Origin: an uncultured Bacillota bacterium
GTDB lineage: Bacteria > Bacillota > Clostridia > Peptostreptococcales > Anaerovoracaceae
NCBI GenBank assembly: GCA_958448635.1
Contig: CAUDEQ010000058.1
Span: 1 to 12,467, forward strand
Length of the DNA stretch: 12,467 bases
Reading direction: 5' to 3'
Position numbers and translations under genes: made by a program. Every line of letters begins with the position of its first letter. The first letter of the stretch is position 1. Below the pieces are notes generated by a model. That model was not told the DNA's origin, searched no databases, and worked only from the letters and a program-made list of their open reading frames with translations. This document shows positions 1-5,208 of the stretch, one piece after another.

Positions 1-789
<789 letters not shown>

Positions 790-1036
790 ATGTTATCTAA
801 ACTCTTTCGAGTCTAAATCAAGTTTAATTTCTAACTCATTCAACGCTCTCGCGTTTCGCTTAATTCTTATCCGAATTATCTCTTAGAAATTGTCGGAAAC
901 TTTGCTTACTCTGTTTTCAGGTTTGCATTGTCTCTTTTTTCTTTGACTAAATTTCTACACTATGAAGTTTTCAATGTTCTCAGACCTTCAATCCTTTCGG
1001 TTTTTCAGGTCTCTCTCGCTCTTGGCGAGCTTTTTT
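790..1036 (-). other. rRNA operon leader with boxB/boxA-like antitermination region and processing hairpins
   Basis: This is the transcribed leader upstream of 16S; I see no protein gene in it. Reading on the minus strand, a hairpin near the start (GCGAG arms 1015-1029) is followed by a 6-bp stem (arms 1007-1012 and 982-987, AGACCT/AGGTCT). Directly after it comes GAGAACATTGAAAACTTC (965-982), which resembles the boxA-type element of Bacillota rrn leaders. The stem-then-boxA order matches the boxB-boxA arrangement known from rrn antitermination. Nearer 16S are two small hairpins with GNRA-type loops (842-855, loop GAGA; 798-815, loop GAAA), which could take part in precursor folding or RNase III processing. 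The boxA and processing roles are inferred from similarity and position. Confidence 0.6.
1015..1036 (+). terminator. Possible plus-strand intrinsic terminator inside the rrn leader
   Basis: Read on the plus strand, CTCGC-TCTTG-GCGAG (1015-1029) is followed by C and six T residues (1031-1036), a compact terminator shape. It would stop transcription running antisense out of the rRNA gene toward the DUF421 gene. On the minus strand the same hairpin is the very 5' end of the P2 transcript. The stem has only 5 bp, so the call is tentative. Confidence 0.4.
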
Positions 1037-1065
1037 ATTATATCGCGTGTCGCTTATTTTGTCAA
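1037..1065 (-). promoter_or_regulatory. rrn promoter P2 (proximal)
   Basis: On the minus strand, a perfect -35 TTGACA (complement at 1060-1065) and a perfect -10 TATAAT (complement at 1037-1042) are separated by exactly 17 bases. Transcription should start near 1030-1031, where a G follows an A run. This is a textbook strong sigma-A promoter in the right place for the rRNA operon. Confidence 0.93.
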
Positions 1066-1157
1066 CAACTTTTTTTCATTTTTTCGAGAAAATTTTTCAG
1101 TCTTTCATGGCTGTTTTTCTCTTGTCTGAAAGCGTCGTTTCTTGCGACAGCTTGTTT

Positions 1158-1186
1158 ATAATACCAAATAGATACGACCTTGTCAA
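1158..1186 (-). promoter_or_regulatory. rrn promoter P1 (distal)
   Basis: On the minus strand, TTGACA (1181-1186) and TATTAT (1158-1163) are separated by 17 bases, about 121 bp upstream of the second promoter. The seventh base after the -10 is G in both promoters, compatible with the GTP-initiated rRNA promoters described in Bacillus. Together the two form the tandem arrangement common for rrn operons. Confidence 0.9.
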
Positions 1187-1261
1187 CGCCTTTTTTCACT
1201 TTTTTTACAATCTTTTTTTAGTATGATAATCCAACAAAAATGCCTTATTCACTACACTTCA

Positions 1262-1273
1262 ATACAGCTGTAT
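1262..1273. promoter_or_regulatory. 12-bp perfect palindrome upstream of the DUF421 gene
   Basis: ATACAGCTGTAT is a perfect palindrome 49 bases before the TTG start. It overlaps a weak possible -10 (TATATA, 1271-1276) that lies 17 bases after TTCACT (1248-1253). It could be an operator; no regulator is identifiable from the window. Confidence 0.35.
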
Positions 1274-1322
1274 ATAAGACGTAAACGCTGCAAAGAATAA
1301 TCATCAAATGGAGGTGATTAAA

Positions 1323-2027
1323 TTGCTAGTTGTTTTTGTTCGAACAATACTGCTTTACTTTATAATTCTGTTTGTGATACGTGTAATGGGCAAGGCTGAG
1401 CTTTCAAAGATGTCTCCTTTTCAGCTCATAGTCGTTTTCATGATAGCAGAGCTTGCAGCCATACCCATAGAATCTCCTGAGGTTTCCATGATAACAGGCG
1501 TTACGGCAATATTCACACTTATGTTCATTCAGGTGCTTATTTCCTTTATATCGCTGAAAAGCGAGAAGTTTAAAAACTTCTTCAGCGGAAAGCCCAGCAT
1601 CCTGATAGAGAAAGGGCAGATAAACCATCGTGAGCTGAAGAGCCTTCGTATAACCATCAATGATCTTATGGAACAGCTTCGCCTGGGAAACGCCGCTTCC
1701 ATTTCCGAAGTGGAATATGCCGTCATGGAATCCAACGGCGATCTTTCCATAATACTAAAGGCTCCCAACAAGCCTCTTACCGCCAACGACATGTCCATCC
1801 CGAAGAATCGAGAGATCATGCCTTCGGTATTCATATCCGACGGCATATTATACAGAAAGAACATAGACGCTTCCGGATGGAGTGAGGAACGGCTCACCGG
1901 CGAGCTTACATCTCTTGGTATACACGACTACACGGATGTCTTCCTGGCCTTCTGCGACGGCAGTTCAAAGCTGCATGTCTTCATGTGCGATGTACAGGGA
2001 AGCCAGGCAAGGGAGGTGACGCAGTGA
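1323..2027 (+). CDS. DUF421 (YetF/YrbG-like) membrane protein
   Basis: This is an integral membrane protein of the DUF421 family (B. subtilis YetF/YrbG type), whose biochemical role is not established; some relatives are linked to spores. I place the start at TTG 1323 rather than ATG 1308. The stretch GGAGGTGAT (1310-1318) is an almost perfect Shine-Dalgarno sequence that includes most of the upstream ATG and sits 8 bases before the TTG. That gives 234 residues. The N-terminal half is hydrophobic with about three membrane segments and carries the family-like stretch VIRVMGKAELSKMSPFQLI. The remainder is the soluble cytoplasmic domain, with a typical KPSILIEKGQI segment then LRITINDLMEQLR. Its stop overlaps the start of the DUF4363 gene, so the two are translated as a pair. 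Promoter evidence is weak. Confidence 0.88.
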   Translation: MLVVFVRTILLYFIILFVIRVMGKAELSKMSPFQLIVVFMIAELAAIPIESPEVSMITGVTAIFTLMFIQVLISFISLKSEKFKNFFSGKPSILIEKGQINHRELKSLRITINDLMEQLRLGNAASISEVEYAVMESNGDLSIILKAPNKPLTANDMSIPKNREIMPSVFISDGILYRKNIDASGWSEERLTGELTSLGIHDYTDVFLAFCDGSSKLHVFMCDVQGSQAREVTQ

Positions 2028-2407
2028 AAAACCTTATTGTTGCTGTAGCATGTCTTCTTGTCCTTGCAATACCATGGCTTCTGTATGAGGACTATTCCAC
2101 TTCACAGATCAGAGAATACAGTGCTTCTATTGAAGAGGACATAATACCCGCCATAAAGTCAGGAGACTGGGATGCCGCAAAAAAACATTATGACATATTT
2201 TATGAAAGCTGGGAAAGCTTCAAGTCCCTTTCGGAATTCTTTCTGGATGCTGACTCCGTCAACAGAGCAGGAGAAATGGTCGTTAAGACTAAGGAATATA
2301 TTGCAACGCGCGATGCCTCCAATGCAGCTGCCGGATCCGCCGAGCTCATGCATATGATGAAATATCTTCATGAAAACGAAAAGCTTTCCATCGGCAATAT
2401 ATTCTGA
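2024..2407 (+). CDS. DUF4363 family membrane-anchored protein
   Basis: This is a 127-residue protein of the DUF4363 family, of unknown function. The start is taken as GTG 2024, because GGGAGGTGA (2011-2019) lies just upstream and the GTGA overlap with the previous stop (2025-2027) is a classic coupled arrangement. An in-frame ATG at 1985 would give a longer form but has no comparable ribosome site. Residues 2-20 form one hydrophobic segment (KNLIVAVACLLVLAIPWLLY), a signal anchor. The rest is a charged, mainly helical domain probably outside the membrane, containing DIIPAIKSGDWDAAKKHYD and a long E/S/F-rich helix. In Clostridia this family often follows DUF421 genes, so a shared complex is a fair inference, not shown here. 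Confidence 0.82.
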   Translation: MKNLIVAVACLLVLAIPWLLYEDYSTSQIREYSASIEEDIIPAIKSGDWDAAKKHYDIFYESWESFKSLSEFFLDADSVNRAGEMVVKTKEYIATRDASNAAAGSAELMHMMKYLHENEKLSIGNIF

Positions 2408-2461
2408 TCCCTCACGGGACATATGGCAAATGTTTTTTAATTGTATATTATACATGGGATA

Positions 2462-2490
2462 TTGTACGGCTCTGTTTCTTATGTTAGAAT
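2462..2490 (+). promoter_or_regulatory. Promoter of the THF riboswitch-folT unit
   Basis: TTGTAC (2462-2467), a 17-base spacer and TAGAAT (2485-2490), preceded by an extended -10 TG (2482-2483), predict a start near 2496-2498, exactly where the aptamer begins. A second candidate lies upstream: ATGGCA (2423-2428), 17 bases, TATTAT (2446-2451). Confidence 0.6.
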
Positions 2491-2494
2491 CTAG

Positions 2495-2592
2495 GTGCGT
2501 AGAGTAGATGTTGTGCGTAAAGTGTCACAGGATGGGATGTTGCCTGTGAACGAAGGCTATGCCGCGGTACAATGTCGCGTCCGCTACTACAC
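2495..2592 (+). ncRNA. Tetrahydrofolate (THF-I) riboswitch aptamer
   Basis: This aptamer senses reduced folates and sits directly upstream of a folate transporter gene, a standard target. The conserved THF-I architecture is readable. P1 pairs GTAG (2499-2502) with CTAC (2584-2587), extended by GTG/CAC (2495-2497 with 2590-2592). It is followed by the conserved AGTAGATG. P2 pairs TTGTGC (2511-2516) with GGTACAA (2566-2572). P3 pairs CACAGG (2526-2531) with CCTGTG (2543-2548), closing a loop that carries the conserved TGGGATG. Then come AACGAAG, a small GGC/GCC stem (2555-2563) and the conserved GCGGT. I compared it from memory with the published Eubacterium siraeum aptamer, and the conserved blocks line up in order. 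Confidence 0.93.
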
Positions 2593-2621
2593 TTGGCTTA
2601 TGGTCTGAAATATACTTCTGC

Positions 2622-2662
2622 CTCAATAGTGTAGTTTGATCTACGACTATTTGAGAAAGGAG
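2622..2662 (+). promoter_or_regulatory. Riboswitch expression platform: hairpin abutting the folT ribosome binding site
   Basis: CTCAATAGTGTAG (2622-2634) pairs with CTACGACTATTTGAG (2641-2655), leaving two one-base bulges and a six-base loop. The Shine-Dalgarno AAAGGAG (2656-2662) follows immediately. The 5' arm also has an exact 8-bp complement in the aptamer's P1 3' strand (ACTACACT 2586-2593 with AGTGTAGT 2628-2635), so P1 and this hairpin can form together while the 8-bp helix excludes both. This predicts that folate binding leaves the hairpin free to form next to the ribosome site and reduces FolT synthesis. The mechanism is inference; the pairings are visible. Confidence 0.6.
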
Positions 2663-2670
2663 TTTTTTTA

Positions 2671-3186
2671 ATGGAAAGAAAATCTGCAACAAACCGACTT
2701 GTAATGATGGCATTTCTCATAGCTATGGAAATAGTCCTCACACGATTCTGCTCAATCAATACACCGATACTTCGAATCGGCTTCGGATTCCTTCCTGTTT
2801 CCGTGATGGGCATATTGTACGGTCCCGTGTGGGCAGCTGCAGGCTATGCCGTTGGAGATATCCTGGGTATGATGATCTTCCCTTCAGGTCCATATTTCCC
2901 CGGTTTTACCGTTACTGCAGTCCTGACAGGCTTCACCTTCGGATTTTTTCTTCATGGAAAGGACACCATCACATGGAAAAATGTTCTTCCTGCAAGCCTG
3001 ATCGTAACGTTGCTGCTCAACTTATGCCTGGACACCGTATGGCTTTCCATACTGATGGGTGATGGCTTCATAGCACTGCTTCCTACAAGGATATTGAAAT
3101 GTGCAGTGATGCTTCCGGTGCATCTGCTTCTGATTCCTATCGTATGGAATCGAATACTGGCCAAAATCCCGGCAGTATCACGATAA
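2671..3186 (+). CDS. folT: Folate ECF transporter S component FolT
   Basis: This is the substrate-binding membrane subunit of an energy-coupling-factor folate importer. The 171-residue protein is almost entirely hydrophobic with about six membrane segments, the usual S-component size. TM1 has the AxxxA motif (AFLIA, residues 14-18) known in S components to contact EcfT. The stretch GILYGPVWAAAGYAVGDILG and the following PSGPYFPGFT are typical of folate/related S components. The start ATG follows AAAGGAG with 8 bases between. No EcfA, EcfA' or EcfT genes lie nearby, so it must share a module encoded elsewhere (group II arrangement). The THF riboswitch upstream strongly supports folate as substrate. 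Confidence 0.93.
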   Translation: MERKSATNRLVMMAFLIAMEIVLTRFCSINTPILRIGFGFLPVSVMGILYGPVWAAAGYAVGDILGMMIFPSGPYFPGFTVTAVLTGFTFGFFLHGKDTITWKNVLPASLIVTLLLNLCLDTVWLSILMGDGFIALLPTRILKCAVMLPVHLLLIPIVWNRILAKIPAVSR

Positions 3187-3214
3187 GCATCATTCGTATA
3201 TTTTTCTGAGCCTA

Positions 3215-3331
3215 TCCCGGGCTGCCGATAATCATCACACGGCTTTAATACATCACACACTGCATCCATTGATATACATTTTCATGTAAATGGCCGCAGT
3301 TCTAAAGCCGTATGATTTCGCAAGCCCGGGA
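3215..3331. repeat. 117-nt nested inverted repeat (long stem-loop) between convergent genes
   Basis: Five pairs of arms nest in perfect order: TCCCGGGCT 3215-3223 with 3323-3331; AATCAT 3230-3235 with 3312-3317; ACGGCTTTA 3239-3247 with 3303-3311; ACTGC and CCATT 3259-3270 with 3289-3300; TACAT 3275-3279 with 3284-3288. The apex is TTTC. Only short bulges separate them, so the whole element folds as one extended rod. TTTTCTTT follows on the plus strand, so it may end the folT transcript, but it is far longer than an ordinary terminator. It could instead be a miniature mobile element, or a structured small RNA. I see no target-site duplication. No protein gene lies in this gap. Confidence 0.8.
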
Positions 3332-3344
3332 TTTTCTTTATGAA

Positions 3345-3360
3345 GCAGCTGAAATGCTGC
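3345..3360 (-). terminator. Small hairpin at the 3' end of the activase-like gene
   Basis: GCAGC (3345-3349) and GCTGC (3356-3360) form a 5-bp stem just after the stop codon on the minus strand. The T-tract after it is poor (TTCAT), so it is a weak terminator candidate that may act with the larger stem-loop beyond it. Confidence 0.3.
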
Positions 3361-3364
3361 AATG

Positions 3365-4333
3365 TCATGATGCATTTTTCCTTTCATGTATTATCTCCGC
3401 AAACATTTCAAGCCTTGCATCAGTATCTGAATCCCTCCCCGCCGCATCCACCGTTATTATCATCAGCGGTTTTTCATTTGTGTATTTTCTTATCATGTCT
3501 ATGATAAGCAGGTCTGTATCGCAGGAAAATGACGACAGGTATATCACTCCATCTACGGAAGCCCCAAGACATACTGCAGTTCCCAAGGTTCTTATAACAG
3601 ACTCATATATCGGCTTTTTTACAAACTTAAGATTATCAACGGCTCTCGCCTTTTCCCCACGGCTCAGCAATCTTTCCGTAACAACGTCGAGCCCCAGCTC
3701 ATCCAGTTTTTTCATTATTCTACCGCTTACAAAGCTGTCATATACGTTGTAGCAATGTCCTGCCAGCAGCACCCTTCCCGTGTTTGGCAGGATTATCTCC
3801 CCTTCTCCGATTTGCGGAACGAATTCCCATGCCGCCTCAATATGCATATTTCTGCCGCCTTGAAATATACTCTTCTGAAACGCATATGCATTTTCAAAAT
3901 TTCTCATAAAGAGCTCTCTTTTCATCCCTGTGTTTTTCAGCGCATTCCATATTTTCCTTTGCGTTCCGAGCTTATTCCTGAAATTCAAGGGCTCTGTCAT
4001 CATAAGCTTCTCAGGAGGCCATGCATGTGGAAAGCGCTCCCGTATATACATAAGCTCCGGGCAAAGCCGCCTGCCGCTGAAATCCTTTTCCACCAGCGGC
4101 AAGAAGACATATTCGCAGAAGGACATCAGGTGAACTGCCTGACCCAGAGTCAGCTTTACGGACTGACATACCTCCTCGCCTGCTGCAGCTGTGCCGACTC
4201 TGAGTATTTCCTCATCGTTTTCGGGGCCGAAGACCAGCTCGATATCATCTATATCGTTTTCCGCATCAAACAGCCGTTGAATGAATCCGAAGCAGTCGTA
4301 ATAAAACTGACCTCTCGGTATACCTATCCTCAT
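3365..4333 (-). CDS. CoA-dehydratase activase-related protein (2-hydroxyglutaryl-CoA dehydratase D-component-like, DUF2229-type)
   Basis: This resembles stand-alone proteins annotated as 'CoA protein activase' or acyl-CoA dehydratase activase-related; their reaction is not known. The start is ATG 4333, because AGGAGG (4341-4346) lies 7 bases upstream; an ATG at 4354 has no such site. The result is 322 residues. Family-like features are the N-terminal MRIGIPRGQFYYD, a Cys in EEVCQSVKLTLG (Cys56), FSCDTDLL near residues 269-276 (Cys271), and the C-terminal AGRDSDTDARLEMF. Cysteines at 56, 91, 194, 255 and 271 could bind an iron-sulfur cluster as in the dehydratase subunits, but this is inference. 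It lies 52 bases after rqcP on the same strand and is probably co-transcribed with it. No ATPase activase or CoA-transferase partner is nearby. Confidence 0.78.
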   Translation of the reverse strand: MRIGIPRGQFYYDCFGFIQRLFDAENDIDDIELVFGPENDEEILRVGTAAAGEEVCQSVKLTLGQAVHLMSFCEYVFLPLVEKDFSGRRLCPELMYIRERFPHAWPPEKLMMTEPLNFRNKLGTQRKIWNALKNTGMKRELFMRNFENAYAFQKSIFQGGRNMHIEAAWEFVPQIGEGEIILPNTGRVLLAGHCYNVYDSFVSGRIMKKLDELGLDVVTERLLSRGEKARAVDNLKFVKKPIYESVIRTLGTAVCLGASVDGVIYLSSFSCDTDLLIIDMIRKYTNEKPLMIITVDAAGRDSDTDARLEMFAEIIHERKNAS

Positions 4334-4385
4334 AAAAAACCTCCTATCAATCATCAGTACAGATTCTTGACAGGAGATCGTTTTT

Positions 4386-4628
4386 TTATTCTATTACTTT
4401 GTACATGGACGCTGCATCCTCCTTGCGGCACGATTCCGTTAGTGCCGCCACTTCAACCCTCAGGCTTCCGTTGCCGAACTGAATGAAGATCTCATCGCCC
4501 ACCTTCACTTCCAGCCCCGGCTTTGCTACCTTACCGTTTACCGATATTCTTCCCTGCTCGCATGCTTCCTTGGCAACAGTTCTGCGTTTGATCAGTCTGG
4601 AGTTTTTAAGATATTTATCGATTCGCAT
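4386..4628 (-). CDS. rqcP: RqcP, S4-domain protein of ribosome-associated quality control
   Basis: RqcP (YabO in B. subtilis, Hsp15/HslR-like) binds the stalled 50S subunit with RqcH and supports alanine tailing of nascent chains. The 80-residue protein begins MRIDKYLKNSRLIKRRTVAK and continues GRISVNGKVAKPGLEVKVGD, the S4 RNA-binding fold almost end to end, with the usual length of the family. GGAGG precedes ATG 4628 closely. It follows hup after 178 bases, matching the hup-rqcP order common in Clostridia. It is separated from hup by that gene's terminator and further hairpins, so it may have its own promoter or depend on read-through. Confidence 0.93.
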   Translation of the reverse strand: MRIDKYLKNSRLIKRRTVAKEACEQGRISVNGKVAKPGLEVKVGDEIFIQFGNGSLRVEVAALTESCRKEDAASMYKVIE

Positions 4629-4645
4629 ATTTCCTCCGCAATATT

Positions 4646-4739
4646 AAAGCCTTCGTCGCTTCTATTGCAGCGATAGGCTTTGTTGAAACAACCCTTGGAT
4701 TCACCTTATCCAGGGGATACATGGAAAAGGCCTCGCCTT
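4646..4739 (-). other. Row of stem-loops between hup and rqcP
   Basis: The 178-base gap holds no protein gene but several hairpins. One is AAAGCCT with AGGCTTT (4646-4652 and 4675-4681), with TCGC/GCGA inside it. One is CCCTTGGAT with ATCCAGGG (4692-4714, one bulge). One is AAGGC-CTC-GCCTT (4727-4739). The hup terminator follows them in coordinate order. On the minus strand the first-named hairpin ends about 18 bases before the rqcP start codon. They may form a 5' leader for rqcP or stabilise the hup 3' end; the role is unknown. Confidence 0.5.
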
Positions 4740-4758
4740 ATACATTTTCCATATAATA

Positions 4759-4781
4759 AAAGGGTAACTATGTTACCCTTT
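4759..4781 (-). terminator. hup intrinsic terminator
   Basis: AAAGGGTAAC and GTTACCCTTT form a perfect 10-bp stem with a 3-base loop. On the minus strand the 3' arm runs into TTTATTAT, a usable T-tract. It lies 25 bases after the hup stop codon. Confidence 0.85.
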
Positions 4782-4806
4782 GTAGTTACTTTATAGTAGT
4801 TCTCGC

Positions 4807-5085
4807 TTATTTGTTAACTGCATCCTTAAGAGCCTTGCCTGCCTTGAATACAGGAGCCTTTGATGCGTCAATCTTGATAACTTCACCAGGCTTTCTTGGG
4901 TTCCTTCCCTGTCTAGCTTTTCTCTGGCGTACTTCAAAAGTTCCGAATCCGATCAGCTGAACTTTCTCTCCATTTACTAAAGCGCTTTCAACACTTGTTA
5001 CGAAAGCGTTAACTGCCAACTCTGCGTCTTTCTTAGTAAACCCGGTTTTTTCTGCTACTGCAGCTATTAATTCCGCTTTATTCAT
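4807..5085 (-). CDS. hup: HU-family nucleoid DNA-binding protein
   Basis: HU is the histone-like dimer that bends and compacts DNA. I choose ATG 5085 because AAGGAGG (5094-5100) sits just upstream and gives the standard 92-residue HU beginning MNKAELIAAVAEKTG. A longer frame to 5172 would start inside the promoter. The signature GFGTFEV (residues 46-52) and RNP (61-63), with the intercalating proline at position 63, are present. So are the arm residues KIDASKAPVFKAGKALKDAV. The arm tip reads RNPRKPGEV, with an additional proline compared with the commoner RNPQTG form. It has its own promoter and terminator, so it is a largely independent, probably highly expressed unit in a run of minus-strand genes. 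Confidence 0.97.
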   Translation of the reverse strand: MNKAELIAAVAEKTGFTKKDAELAVNAFVTSVESALVNGEKVQLIGFGTFEVRQRKARQGRNPRKPGEVIKIDASKAPVFKAGKALKDAVNK

Positions 5086-5143
5086 CAATAAATCCTCCTT
5101 AAAAATACTACCACAAGGATCAACGACGACCCTTCGCTCTGCT

Positions 5144-5172
5144 ATTTTCCCATTTTTCAACGGTTTTGTCAA
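5144..5172 (-). promoter_or_regulatory. hup promoter
   Basis: On the minus strand, a perfect -35 TTGACA (5167-5172) stands 17 bases before GAAAAT (5144-5149). Transcription would start near 5137, leaving about a 50-base leader. The -35 lies in the arm of a stem-loop (CGGTTT 5161-5166 with AAACCG 5186-5191, AGCC/GGCT inside) that is followed by T7 on the plus strand. Confidence 0.75.
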
Positions 5173-5208
5173 GCCGTTTTAGGCTAAACCGCTGTTTTTT
5201 TCATATAT

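Noticed and set aside
928..1161. 77-codon hydrophobic open frame on the plus strand upstream of the rRNA gene
   Set aside because: It overlaps the two rrn promoters and the leader on the opposite strand; the hydrophobicity comes from T-rich promoter DNA, and there is no ribosome site.
2408..2440. TCCC-TCAC-GGGA hairpin followed by T6 as a terminator of the DUF421-DUF4363 unit
   Set aside because: The stem has only 4 bp and the T-run is about 12 bases away, so it is too weak to annotate; the unit may read into the folT leader.
3215..3331. Insertion sequence or phage attachment site at the nested inverted repeat
   Set aside because: No transposase or integrase and no direct duplication of the flanks are visible, so it is annotated only as an inverted repeat.
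3755..4486. 243-codon plus-strand open frame
   Set aside because: It is antisense to the activase-like gene and rqcP, both with family-typical proteins and ribosome sites; its own translation has no recognisable features and no start signal.
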